Shown here: positions 42,066 through 50,834 of the stretch, piece after piece
How positions within the stretch are numbered: position 1 is the stretch's first letter
Layout: each line of letters starts with the position of its first letter
NCBI RefSeq assembly: GCF_021021475.1
Contig: NZ_JAINWL010000002.1
Location: forward strand, 124,001-188,000
Length of the DNA: 64,000 nt
Reading direction: 5' to 3'
Source: Citromicrobium bathyomarinum
GTDB lineage: Bacteria; Pseudomonadota; Alphaproteobacteria; Sphingomonadales; Sphingomonadaceae
Translations under genes and position numbers: made by a program
The notes under the pieces: generated by a model
The model's input: only the letters and a program-made list of their open reading frames with translations
What the model was told of the DNA's origin: nothing
Databases searched by the model: none

Positions 42066-42959
42066 TCAGCCCACCCGCGTCGCGCGGCGCAACACGTCGC
42101 CGAAGCCGTAGGCGATGCAGTCGTGGTCGCGGTAATAGCCGCGCTCTTTGAGCAGGTGGTGCAACCGCGCGAGGCGATAGGGCGGCACGCCCGCGAAGAT
42201 GTGATGCTCCAGATGGTAGTTCACATTGCACGGGGAGAGCAGCAGCGCCTCCCACCAGCGCGGGATCGTGGTGCCCGTGTTGATCCGCGCATCCATCGCA
42301 TCGCGGTCCTTCGCGACGCCATGCTCCGAAATCTGGCGCAGCCGCATGGTCAGCGGATAGACGAAGATCCGCGCCGCCCACCACATCAGATAGGCCCACG
42401 GCGCACCCACTGCGAGCAGCGCGACGAACAGCAGCGTGTGGAACAGCACCGAAGGCCCGGTCTCGCTCCATTTGAAGCGCTTGATCTCGCCCACAAGGTC
42501 GCGAAACCCGGTCTGGCCGGTGATGTCGCGGATCAGCTTGCGCTTCAGTGAGGCGCGCGTGACCGGATAGGCTTTCACCATCCACTTGTCTGGATCGTCC
42601 GGCGTGCCGGCGAACTTGTGATGGTCGAGGTGGTAGCGGCGATAGAGATCGAGCGGGACATGCGCCGCCGCTCCGCTGATCCACTTGCCTACCAAGACAT
42701 TCAGCTTCGGCGTGCGGAAGAACGCGCCGTGCGCGCAGTCGTGGGTGATGATCCCGAAGGCCTGGATGCGCCCGCCCAGAATGATGATCGCGGCAAGGAT
42801 CGTCAGCGGGTTGGGCCAGAGGATCGCGACCGCGAAGGCGGCCACGGCGAGGCCCGCCTGAAACAGCACGGTCGCTGCCGCGCGCGCATCCGATTTGGCG
42901 CTGAGCGCGGCGACTTCATCGCGGGTGATGTAATCGTTGATCTCGGGGGCGTGTCGCAT
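42066..42959 (-). CDS. Membrane fatty acid desaturase
   Basis: A 297-residue di-iron membrane enzyme. Three His boxes are visible: HDCAHG (residues 73-78), HLDHH (110-114) and HLEHH near residue 258. About four transmembrane helices surround them. It would introduce a double bond in membrane acyl chains or modify a carotenoid/terpenoid; the sequence fits the fatty acid desaturase superfamily best. ATG at 42959. It sits in its own unit, upstream of a repeat-rich region. Confidence 0.88.
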   Translation of the reverse strand: MRHAPEINDYITRDEVAALSAKSDARAAATVLFQAGLAVAAFAVAILWPNPLTILAAIIILGGRIQAFGIITHDCAHGAFFRTPKLNVLVGKWISGAAAHVPLDLYRRYHLDHHKFAGTPDDPDKWMVKAYPVTRASLKRKLIRDITGQTGFRDLVGEIKRFKWSETGPSVLFHTLLFVALLAVGAPWAYLMWWAARIFVYPLTMRLRQISEHGVAKDRDAMDARINTGTTIPRWWEALLLSPCNVNYHLEHHIFAGVPPYRLARLHHLLKERGYYRDHDCIAYGFGDVLRRATRVG

Positions 42960-43035
42960 AAGTCTCTCCGATCACAGACAATACCGGATCGACGCGAGTC
43001 GGGCAATCAGCCGGGGGAGATCAGCGCAGGGCCCA

Positions 43036-43965
43036 TCAGCGCAGGGGTGGCCCGCCCCGGTCGACCTCGGCGTGCTTGTCCGCCTTGCGCTTGCCGAAGC
43101 GCATGTCGCCTTCCAGCTTGGCCCTGAGCGCGGTGTAGAAGGATTCGAGGAAGGCACGCTCGTCGCCCGATCCGGCCTGCCAGCCGATCTTGCGCACGAT
43201 CGCAGCGTGCACCGCAGCCAGCGTCTCCTCATCGCCATCGCGCAGCACGCGTTCGAGCGACTGCAGCTCGTACTCGCCGTAGACCTCCAGCTCTTCCGGG
43301 CCGAAGCGATAGGCCGCCTCGGCCGCAGGCTCGCTCTCCTGCCGCAGCGACAGCGCCTCGGCCAGCTTGCGGCGCGGGGCCTCGACCACCCAGGTGCCCG
43401 CGACCACGTCGCCCGCACGCAGCGCGTCGCGGTTGAAGAAGGGGAACAGCATGAACACCGCGAACCACAGCGACCCGACCAGCCATGCAGGGCCGGAGCC
43501 TGCCTCGCCCGCGGTGCTGAAGAAGGTCAGCGGCAGAAAGATCTCGATCTGGCGCAGCAGGTTGCGCGCGATGATCGCTTCTGCGGTCAGCCGCTCGCCC
43601 GACTGGCCTTGCGGGCGTGCGGCGACCCTGATGCCCACCGCCCGCTTGCCCAGCGTGGCGCCGCGCGGGCCCATCTCGAAGAAGATGAAATAGCCGTTGA
43701 ACGCCAGGAACAGCACGATGAAGAACACGACCACCAGGAACTCGCCCGCGCCCGTGCCCAGCGCGTCCAGCTGGCCGAGATTGATCCCGACCAGCAGCAG
43801 CGCGAGCGCGATCAGGAACAGGCCGACGAACATGATCACATAGTCGAGGATCAGCGCGATCAGGCGCGAGCCGCGCGTGGCGAGCGTCACACCCAGCGGC
43901 ACGCCTTCGGGCGTGACGATCTGCCGCTGCCGCTTGGCATCGAGGGATTTGCTAGCGGTACTCAT
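43036..43965 (-). CDS. RDD-family membrane protein
   Basis: A 309-residue protein with the RDD domain in the first 170 residues: RGSRLIALILDYVIMFVG, then GPRGATLGKRAVGIRVAARP, and further hydrophobic helices. The C-terminal ~130 residues are soluble and charged. It is the last gene of the six-gene DUF4129/DUF4350/MoxR/DUF58/SpoIIM/RDD set; its start overlaps the SpoIIM stop by four bases. The function of these RDD proteins is unknown. Confidence 0.85.
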   Translation of the reverse strand: MSTASKSLDAKRQRQIVTPEGVPLGVTLATRGSRLIALILDYVIMFVGLFLIALALLLVGINLGQLDALGTGAGEFLVVVFFIVLFLAFNGYFIFFEMGPRGATLGKRAVGIRVAARPQGQSGERLTAEAIIARNLLRQIEIFLPLTFFSTAGEAGSGPAWLVGSLWFAVFMLFPFFNRDALRAGDVVAGTWVVEAPRRKLAEALSLRQESEPAAEAAYRFGPEELEVYGEYELQSLERVLRDGDEETLAAVHAAIVRKIGWQAGSGDERAFLESFYTALRAKLEGDMRFGKRKADKHAEVDRGGPPLR

Positions 43966-45026
43966 GACGCGCTCGCTCCCTTGCGCTCTCGGCCCACCAG
44001 CACGAACAGCGCAGCCCACGCGATCGCCATGAACGCGCCGATGATCGCGCGCGCCTCCGGCCCGGCGAGCTGGCGCGGGAAGGCTTCCAGGATCGCGGCG
44101 AAGATCAGCATGAACACGCAGCCCAGCATCACCAGCGCGGCGCGGCGGCCTGCCTCTGCCGTCGTGGAGAGGATGCTGGCATCGCCGGGGAAGGCCATCC
44201 GCCGCCCGACATGCACGCCCGCCGCGCCCGCCAGCAGGATCGCTGTCAGCTCGGTGGTGCCATGCACGCTCAGCCACGCAAGGAAGTCGGGCAGCAGGCC
44301 GACCGAGTTGTACAGCCACGCCATCGCGCCCAGCAGCGCCATATTGTAGATCAGCAGCAGCAGCGTGGGCACGCCGAACGCGAAGCCCAGCGCGAAGGCG
44401 AGGATGCACACGCTCGCATTGTTGTAGAACAGCTGCGCGGCGAAGGCGGAGAGGCCGCCCGCGCCATCGGCAATCGCCAGCGTTTCGGCCAGCTGCGCGC
44501 GGCTGGCACCGGGAACGCGGGCGTCCGCCATCGAGCCGGGGACCAGCGCGAAATACCATTCGACGTTGCGCGCAACCAGCAGCCAGCCCGCCGCGACCCC
44601 GGCGGCCATCGCCGCGAAGGCGAGCAGGATGTCGAGCCAGATCGCCCGCACCGCGCGGCTCCAGCCACCCCGGAAGAACCCGCCGAGCCAGCGCAGCAGG
44701 CCGCTGCGCGGGCCATAGACCTGATACCAGGCGCGCTGCACCAGATCCTCAAGAAAGCGCAGCGTCGCCGCATCGAGCGAGGTCTCGCGCGCGACCGCCA
44801 GGCTCGATGCGGCCTGCCGGTAGAGCACGGGCAGGTCCATGATATCCTCGTCCGAAAGGCGGAAGGCGAAGCCGCGTTCCAGCCGACGGACGATGTGTTC
44901 GAGCCGCCGCCAGTCGCCCTCCCGCTCCAGCCGGAAACGGTCGGACCGAAGCGCCGCCGCCTCGATATCGGGCTGTTCGGGCAGGGGCTGCGCCGCGAAG
45001 GGGTTGCGGATGGTGGGGGCCTTCAT
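43962..45026 (-). CDS. Stage II sporulation protein M-family membrane protein
   Basis: A 354-residue membrane protein with a soluble N-terminal part (residues ~1-125) and six or more helices in the SpoIIM/DUF95 region, including FYNNASVCILAFALGFAFGVPTLLLLIYNMALLGAMA and LSVHGTTELTAILLAGAAG. The organism gives no sign of sporulation; this family is broadly distributed and its role outside spore formers is not known. Start ATG at 45026 overlaps the DUF58 stop (ATGA). Confidence 0.85.
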   Translation of the reverse strand: MKAPTIRNPFAAQPLPEQPDIEAAALRSDRFRLEREGDWRRLEHIVRRLERGFAFRLSDEDIMDLPVLYRQAASSLAVARETSLDAATLRFLEDLVQRAWYQVYGPRSGLLRWLGGFFRGGWSRAVRAIWLDILLAFAAMAAGVAAGWLLVARNVEWYFALVPGSMADARVPGASRAQLAETLAIADGAGGLSAFAAQLFYNNASVCILAFALGFAFGVPTLLLLIYNMALLGAMAWLYNSVGLLPDFLAWLSVHGTTELTAILLAGAAGVHVGRRMAFPGDASILSTTAEAGRRAALVMLGCVFMLIFAAILEAFPRQLAGPEARAIIGAFMAIAWAALFVLVGRERKGASAS

Positions 45027-46345
45027 CCTGCGATCGCCTCCTGCGTGCGCAGCGACAGATAGCGGTCGATCACCGCGAAGCCGAGCTTGTCGTAAGGTGC
45101 CTCGATCACGTCCACGCCCATCCGCCGTAGCCGGGTGAGCACCAGCTGGCGCTGGCGCGAAAGCGCGTCGGCGGTGACCGCGCGGGCAACGTCGTCGACG
45201 CTGTCGGGCGCGGCATTGGTGAACTGCGCAAGCTCGCGATCTTCCAGCGTGACGAACACCACCGCGTGGCGCTGGCTCAGCCGCCCGAGGCTCTCGATCA
45301 TCAGCTCCGCCGCAGTGGTGTCGCTGAAGTCGGAGAACAGCACGACCAGCGACCGGCGCTTGAGCCGGGCGGACAGGGTGGCGAGCGCGAGGGTGTAGTT
45401 CGCCTCCTCCCCCTGGCGATAGTCGAGCCCGGCCGCCGCCTGCTGCAACCGCGCAAAGGCGCGGGTCTCGCCAACGAAGGGGCTGGCGAGCACGGGGCGC
45501 CGGGCAAAGCCGAACAGCATCGCGCGATCGCCGCCCTTCAGCGCGACATAGGCGGCGGTCAGCCCCGCGCTGATCGCCCGGTCGAGCCGGGGCACGTCGT
45601 CGATCGGCTCGCACATCGCCTGCCCGCAATCGAACGCGAACACGATCTGGTTGTTGCGCTCGGTCTCGTTCTCGCGCGCATAGAGTGCGGCGTGGCGGGC
45701 GCTCGCGTTCCAGTCGATCCGGCGCTTGTCCATCCCCGCCTCGTATTCGGTCAGCGCTTCGAACTGGGTGCCTTCGCCGCGCCGCCGCCGGGCGATCAGG
45801 CCCAGCTCCGCATCGCGCAGCAGCGCCTGCAATGGGCGCGAGCGGATCGGCGAGAGGTCGGGCCACACGCGGATTTCCCGCTCCAGCGCGATCCGCTGCT
45901 GGCGGCTGCCGAGGCCCCAGGGGCCGTCCCAGGCGAGCCACAGGGTATCAACCGGCGCGGTTCCGCGACGCTGCGGCACCAGCTGCGTCTGCGCGGTCCA
46001 CACCTCCTGTTTACGTTGCAGAGCCAGATCGGCCCGCCCGCCCGGCGCAAGTCGCGGGTCGAGCGACACGGCGGCGCGCACCGCTCCCGGAGTGCCGTTT
46101 ATGTCTGCCGATACGCTCAGCGGGGCAGGCTGGCCGATCTCGACATCGCCATCATGCGCGATTGTCCATTCCCCGAGCGTGCCCGCACGCGCGGCGTCGA
46201 TCAGCACCAGCACCAGCAGCACCCCCGCCGCGACCGGCACCGCGAGCCACGCCTGCGGCGCGAGCAGCGCGACCGCCAGCGCCAGCGGCGCGGCCAGCGC
46301 GACGATCCGCGCGGTGCGGATGGTGGGGAGCAGCGCGGCGGCCAT
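45023..46345 (-). CDS. DUF58 domain protein
   Basis: A 440-residue protein with two N-terminal hydrophobic segments (residues ~12-48), then the DUF58 core: RRRRGEGTQFEALTEYEAGMDKRRIDWNASARH, the family signature. A vWA-like fold follows (FAFDCGQAMCEPIDD, GDRAMLFGFARRP, SLVVLFSDFSD). DUF58 proteins are partners of MoxR ATPases. The start is 4 bases downstream of the MoxR stop. Confidence 0.88.
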   Translation of the reverse strand: MAAALLPTIRTARIVALAAPLALAVALLAPQAWLAVPVAAGVLLVLVLIDAARAGTLGEWTIAHDGDVEIGQPAPLSVSADINGTPGAVRAAVSLDPRLAPGGRADLALQRKQEVWTAQTQLVPQRRGTAPVDTLWLAWDGPWGLGSRQQRIALEREIRVWPDLSPIRSRPLQALLRDAELGLIARRRRGEGTQFEALTEYEAGMDKRRIDWNASARHAALYARENETERNNQIVFAFDCGQAMCEPIDDVPRLDRAISAGLTAAYVALKGGDRAMLFGFARRPVLASPFVGETRAFARLQQAAAGLDYRQGEEANYTLALATLSARLKRRSLVVLFSDFSDTTAAELMIESLGRLSQRHAVVFVTLEDRELAQFTNAAPDSVDDVARAVTADALSRQRQLVLTRLRRMGVDVIEAPYDKLGFAVIDRYLSLRTQEAIAG

Positions 46346-46349
46346 GGTG

Positions 46350-47312
46350 CTAGCGCGGCGCCTCGGTGCTTTCGATCAGGTCGTCGACGATCCCCTCGAC
46401 CTCGCGCCCCTCGATCTCGGCGGCGGCGGAGAGGATCAGGCGGTGGCGCAGCACGGCCGTGGCGAGCGCCTTGATATCGTCGGGCACCACATAGTCGCGC
46501 CCGTCGAGCGCGGCGCGCACGCGCGCGGCATTGCCCAGCAGCACCGCGGCACGCGGGCTTGCGCCGGTCGCAAGGTCGGCATGGCTGCGCGTCGCGCGGA
46601 CCAGCCGGACCACGTAGTCGACATTCTCCGGCGCGAGCGTGACCGCCTTCACCGCGGCAATGGCCTGCTGCAGCGCGTCACGGCCCGTCACCGGCTCGAT
46701 CCCGAAGGCCTCGGGCCGGGGCGGGCCCTGTTCTGTGCCGAATCGCGCGACGATCCGCGCCTCTTCCTCCTCGCTGGGATATTCGGCGAGCAGCTTGAAC
46801 AGGAAGCGATCGAGCTGCGCCTCGGGCAGCGGGTAGACGCCCTGGCTCTCGATCGGGTTCTGCGTCGCGACGACCATGAAGCGGTCGGGCAGCAGGTGTG
46901 TCTCCCCATCCAGCGTCACGCGCCGTTCCTGCATCGCCTCCAGCAGCGCGGCCTGTGTCTTGGGCGGGGTGCGGTTGATCTCGTCCGCCAGCAGCAGCTC
47001 GGTAAAGATCGCGCCGCGCGTCAGGGTGAACTGGCTGGTCTGGAAGTTGAACAGGTTGGAGCCCAGGATATCGCCTGGCAGCAGGTCGGGCGTGAACTGG
47101 ATGCGCCCGTAATCGAGGCCCGTCGCGCGCGCGAAGCACTGCGCGAGGAAGGTCTTCGCGGTCCCCGGCGGGCCTTCCATCAGCACGTGCCCCTGCGCGA
47201 TCAGGGCGATCAGCAGGTGATCCACCATCGCCTCCTGCCCGATGATCGCCTTGCCGACCTCTGCCTTCACATCGGCGGCCAGCGTGCGGAGCGGTTCGAG
47301 TTCCTGGGTCAT
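46350..47312 (-). CDS. MoxR-family AAA+ ATPase
   Basis: A 320-residue chaperone-like ATPase. The Walker A motif MEGPPGTAKT is at residues 45-54 and the signature LADEINRTPPKTQAALLEAMQERRVT includes Walker B and the MoxR arm. MVVATQNPIESQGVYPLPEAQLDRFLFK is the sensor 1 region (residues ~140-165). MoxR proteins assist maturation of metal-binding or vWA-domain proteins; the neighbouring DUF58 is the expected client. The start overlaps the preceding DUF4350 stop by four bases. Confidence 0.92.
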   Translation of the reverse strand: MTQELEPLRTLAADVKAEVGKAIIGQEAMVDHLLIALIAQGHVLMEGPPGTAKTFLAQCFARATGLDYGRIQFTPDLLPGDILGSNLFNFQTSQFTLTRGAIFTELLLADEINRTPPKTQAALLEAMQERRVTLDGETHLLPDRFMVVATQNPIESQGVYPLPEAQLDRFLFKLLAEYPSEEEEARIVARFGTEQGPPRPEAFGIEPVTGRDALQQAIAAVKAVTLAPENVDYVVRLVRATRSHADLATGASPRAAVLLGNAARVRAALDGRDYVVPDDIKALATAVLRHRLILSAAAEIEGREVEGIVDDLIESTEAPR

Positions 47313-48604
47313 AGGGTCCTTTCGAGATCGCGGAGCGCGCGGGCGGCGCGCAGCAGGTCTTTGCGGTTGCTGGCCGAGGCGAGCGCCTCCAGCGCTGGGT
47401 CGAGCGCAGGTGCGCCACGCGCGGAGAGTGCGCGCTCGATCCCCTCGTCATCGCCCGGTTGCAGGCCGAGCCGATGGGCGATTCGCGCGCGCATCAGCGA
47501 TGCGTAAGGCTCGCGCAGCAGGCGCATGCGGCCGCTGCGGGCGATTACCTGCGCGCCATTGGCAACCAGTTGGCTCTTGCCCGGGGCAATCGCGGGGGCG
47601 GGGCGCAGCGCGGGGCCGAAACGGGTGAAGGCGCGCCACATCGCGATGGCCAGCGCCAGCAGCAGCGTCAGCGTGGCGGCGAGGAAGGGCGGCTCGAACG
47701 CGAGGGTCAGCAGATTGCGCGATCCGCCCATGCCGTTCAGCGTCAGGTCGAAGCGGACCGGCCCGTCGGTCCCCTGCCGGGCAATGTCGATCAGGTCGAG
47801 CGCCAGCAGCGCGCGCTTTTCCTCGGCCATCCCCCAGTTGTTCATGAGATCGGGTTCGGCGACCAGCATCACGCCATAGACCGGCGCGCTGTCGCCACGT
47901 TCGGGATCGAGATAGAGGTCGCCATCGAGATAGCTGCCGTCATCGGCGAGGTAGGCGACGAGCATGCGCCCGTCGCCGTCCTCCACCAGCGGGGCGAGGA
48001 AACCGCTCTCGCTGCCCGCGCTGTTCTCGGCGTCAACCGCTCCGATTTCGACCGCCGCCAGCGCATCCTTGCTGGGCAGGGTTCCGCTCAGGCCGAGGCC
48101 GCGCCAGCGCGCGGTGCGGTCCTTCAGGTCGATATGGGGGAAGGAGAGCGTGCGGCCATCGATCGTCATCGCCCAGTTTTCGCTCGCGCCCAGCAGGTGG
48201 ACCCAGCCGGGCTTGCTGTTCCTGTCCCCCTGCGCGGGCATCGCGAACCACTTGGGCGCGATGATCATTGTCGGGCCGATGGTCCGGCGGCGCTCGATGA
48301 TCTCGGCGAATTCCTCGTCGTCGATATTCGCCGGGGGGGTGAGGACCAGCAGGCCGGGATCGTTCAGCGCACCGCGATCGCGCGACCGCTCGACCCACAC
48401 GCCGTCCTCTTCCAGCAGGCGGGTGAGCCCGGCAAATCCGGCGAGCCCGGTGCCCGCCGCGTGCGCCTGGCCATTATTGCCGCTGCCTTCCAGCCCGCCC
48501 CGCCCGATCAGGAACAGGAAGGCGACGAAGGCGAGCGCCGCGAACAGCACCAGCGCGAAGGTGCCGCGCTTGCTGAAGGCGCCGGATGCCTTTGCATCGG
48601 CCAT
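47309..48604 (-). CDS. DUF4350 domain membrane protein
   Basis: A 431-residue protein with an N-terminal transmembrane helix (residues ~17-37), a periplasmic domain resembling DUF4350 (~50-250: TRLLEEDGVWVERSRDRGALNDPGLLVLTPP), and a second helix near residue 315 before a cytosolic tail. It couples to the neighbours by position: 1 base after the DUF4129 stop and overlapping the MoxR start. ATG at 48604 is preferred over one ten codons upstream. Confidence 0.8.
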   Translation of the reverse strand: MADAKASGAFSKRGTFALVLFAALAFVAFLFLIGRGGLEGSGNNGQAHAAGTGLAGFAGLTRLLEEDGVWVERSRDRGALNDPGLLVLTPPANIDDEEFAEIIERRRTIGPTMIIAPKWFAMPAQGDRNSKPGWVHLLGASENWAMTIDGRTLSFPHIDLKDRTARWRGLGLSGTLPSKDALAAVEIGAVDAENSAGSESGFLAPLVEDGDGRMLVAYLADDGSYLDGDLYLDPERGDSAPVYGVMLVAEPDLMNNWGMAEEKRALLALDLIDIARQGTDGPVRFDLTLNGMGGSRNLLTLAFEPPFLAATLTLLLALAIAMWRAFTRFGPALRPAPAIAPGKSQLVANGAQVIARSGRMRLLREPYASLMRARIAHRLGLQPGDDEGIERALSARGAPALDPALEALASASNRKDLLRAARALRDLERTL

Positions 48605-48605
48605 C

Positions 48606-49205
48606 TCAGCCACGCTCCAGCGCGAAGTCGGCATAGGCGGCGCGCGCTTCGTTCCAGTCGCGCTCGGTCAGGTCTTCCAGCGCGAACAAGGCGCGTTCCA
48701 CACTGCGCGCGATCGCGGCGAAGGCGCGCCGACCGGCGTCGGGCAGGGCGTCGAGCCGGGACAATTCGCGCGCGGTGCTGGACGGATGGACCAGATCGGG
48801 GCGGCGATTGGCGATCTGCCCGATGCTGCGCGCGAGCAGCAGGCGCACCGCCTCGCCATAGCGGCCCTGCGCGGCGAGCGCGTCGGCATCGCTCAGCAGC
48901 GCCTCGGCCTCGGCCCGATCGGGCAGGGTATCCTCGGACTGGTCGGACGCCTTGCTGCGCCGCTTGAGCACCGGAATGTCGAAGATCCGCACGATCAGCA
49001 GCACCAGCAGGGCGACGCCGATCGCGATCAGCACCCACATCAGCACCGGCCATGCGGCAACGAACAGTCGTGCTACCGGCCCCAGCAGATCGACCAGAAA
49101 TTCGCCGAGCGCGCGCAGCCATTCGGGCGTCTGGGGCGGATCGGGCTGTGCGATGGGCGCGAACTGGATGTCCGAATCGCTGCGCACCGCGCGCCAGGCG
49201 TCCAC
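48606..49205 (-). CDS. DUF4129 domain protein
   Basis: A 199-residue protein with one transmembrane helix near residues 38-62 (AAWPVLMWVLIAIGVALLVLLIVRI) and a C-terminal DUF4129 domain (ALAAQGRYGEAVRLLLARSIGQIANRRPDLVHPSSTARELSRL, residues ~100-145). The start is uncertain: GTG at 49205 has GAGGGGG upstream; an in-frame GTG at 49238 is the alternative. No in-frame ATG fits. First gene of the six-gene operon. Confidence 0.75.
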   Translation of the reverse strand: MDAWRAVRSDSDIQFAPIAQPDPPQTPEWLRALGEFLVDLLGPVARLFVAAWPVLMWVLIAIGVALLVLLIVRIFDIPVLKRRSKASDQSEDTLPDRAEAEALLSDADALAAQGRYGEAVRLLLARSIGQIANRRPDLVHPSSTARELSRLDALPDAGRRAFAAIARSVERALFALEDLTERDWNEARAAYADFALERG

Positions 49206-49403
49206 TGCCCCCTCACTGGTCGCTGCCCCTGTCGTCACGCCGGCGGGCTTGGCATGGCGTACACGGGGCCGCAAGCCGTCGCGTTCGCGAATGGTTCGTT
49301 TCGCAACGCCAGCGTGGCACTTGCGCATATCGGGCGCTCTGGCTAGATCGCGCGCGCACCCTTCCTGCAGTCTCCCATTCCAGAAACGGCCAGGCACATT
49401 TCG

Positions 49404-50099
49404 ATGAAAGACAATCGCAACACCGCATTCGGGTGGATCCTGTTTTCCGGCGTTATCGCGCTTGGCGCGTCGAGCATCAGCTCGATGTACTTCCATGCCG
49501 ACGATAACGAGCTGCCCGAAGGGGCGGAACCTGGCTTCTTCATCCAGGCGGACGAGGAAGAAGGCGCCGCCGATGCTGGCCCGCCGTTTGCCAACCTGCT
49601 CGCCGCGGGCAGCGCGTCTGCGGGCGAAGCGGTCTTCGCCAAGTGCACCGCATGCCACACGATCGCCCAGGGTGGCGCGGACGGCATCGGTCCGAATCTG
49701 TGGGGCGTTATGGGCAAACCGATCGGCCAGCACGCCGCCGGTTTCGCCTACAGCTCGGCTCTGTCGGGTCATGGCGGGGACTGGACTTACGACAACATGG
49801 ACGCCTGGCTGACCAGCCCGAAGGCCTTCGCCAACGGCACCAAGATGAGCTTCGCCGGGCTTTCCAAGGCCGAAGATCGCGCCAACGTGATCCTCTATCT
49901 GCTCGAAAATGGTGGCGGCCCGCCGCTGCCCGCACCGGTAGCAGAAGAGCCTGCAGAGGGTGAAGAAGACGCCGATTCGCCGGGCGAAGGCCCTGGTGCA
50001 GTCGAAGGCGCGGAAACCGGCGAAGCCGAAGCGGCGAGCGCGATGGGTGCCGATCAGCCGGTGCCCGAAAGCGCGCCCGCGACCAATCCCGAAGGCTGA
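49404..50099 (+). CDS. Membrane-anchored cytochrome c with acidic tail
   Basis: A 231-residue c-type cytochrome. The N-terminal helix (residues 8-28) anchors it to the inner membrane and there is a short acidic linker. The haem c domain (~68-170) has CTACH at 81-85 and a probable axial Met in GTKMSF. It ends with a 60-residue Glu/Ala/Pro-rich tail (AEEPAEGEEDADS and following). It resembles cytochrome c552/CycM that carries electrons between respiratory complexes. Divergent from the DUF4129-RDD operon. Confidence 0.9.
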   Translation: MKDNRNTAFGWILFSGVIALGASSISSMYFHADDNELPEGAEPGFFIQADEEEGAADAGPPFANLLAAGSASAGEAVFAKCTACHTIAQGGADGIGPNLWGVMGKPIGQHAAGFAYSSALSGHGGDWTYDNMDAWLTSPKAFANGTKMSFAGLSKAEDRANVILYLLENGGGPPLPAPVAEEPAEGEEDADSPGEGPGAVEGAETGEAEAASAMGADQPVPESAPATNPEG

Positions 50100-50153
50100 G
50101 GGCTGACGGGGCGGCGCTCGGTCGCCCCGGAGCAATCCCCCGGATGAGGGCCG

Positions 50154-50834
50154 CTAGTCGCGGCCCCCCGAATCCGACCCTTTGAATCCCTGAGCGACGA
50201 CATACCATTCCGACGAGCCCTTGCGGCTCGCCGGCGGTTTGGCGTGCTTGACCGTCTTGAAATTCTTCTTGAGCAGCGCGAGCAGCTGCGCGTCGGTGCC
50301 GCCGGCGAGCACCTTGGCGAGGAATTGCCCGCCGGGCGCCAGCGTCTGGATCGCGAAGTCGGCCGCGGTTTCGACCAGCCCCATCGTGCGCAGGTGATCG
50401 GTCTGCTTGTGGCCCACGGTGTTGGCCGCCATGTCCGACATCACCAGATCGGGCGGCCCGCCCAGGTGGCCCATGATCGTCTCGGGCGCTTCGTCGGCCA
50501 TGAAGTCCATTTCCAGGATCGTCACCCCGTCCAGCGGCTCGGTCGGCAGCAGGTCGATCCCCACGATCGTCGCCTGCGGGCGCTTCTTCTGCGCGATCTG
50601 CGACCAGCCACCCGGCGCGATGCCCAGATCGACGATTCGCTCCGCCCCGCGCAGGATGCCGAACTTCTCGTCCAGCTCGATCAGCTTGAAAGCGGCGCGG
50701 CTGCGATAGCCGGCTGCCTTCGCCTCGCGCACGTAGGGGTCGTTCAGCTGCCGCTCCAGCCAGCGGTTGGAGGATGCGGTGCGCCCGCGGGCGGTCTTTA
50801 CGCGCTTTTGCGGGTCGCCCCGGCTACGGCTCAT
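50154..50834 (-). CDS. rlmE: 23S rRNA (uridine-2552-2'-O)-methyltransferase
   Basis: Methylates 23S rRNA in the A loop late in ribosome assembly, using SAM. The 226-residue product has an extended basic N-terminus (MSRSRGDPQKRVKTARGRTASSNRW), the RlmE start YVREAKAAGYRSRAAFKLIELDEKFGIL (residues ~35-62), motif I VDLGIAPGGWSQ and DLVMSDMAANTVG. The ATG overlaps the ppx stop by one base (TAATG), so the two are coupled. Confidence 0.95.
   Translation of the reverse strand: MSRSRGDPQKRVKTARGRTASSNRWLERQLNDPYVREAKAAGYRSRAAFKLIELDEKFGILRGAERIVDLGIAPGGWSQIAQKKRPQATIVGIDLLPTEPLDGVTILEMDFMADEAPETIMGHLGGPPDLVMSDMAANTVGHKQTDHLRTMGLVETAADFAIQTLAPGGQFLAKVLAGGTDAQLLALLKKNFKTVKHAKPPASRKGSSEWYVVAQGFKGSDSGGRD

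Noticed and set aside
43962-45026. Sporulation function from the SpoIIM-like gene
   Set aside because: The family is common outside spore formers, and nothing else here suggests sporulation.
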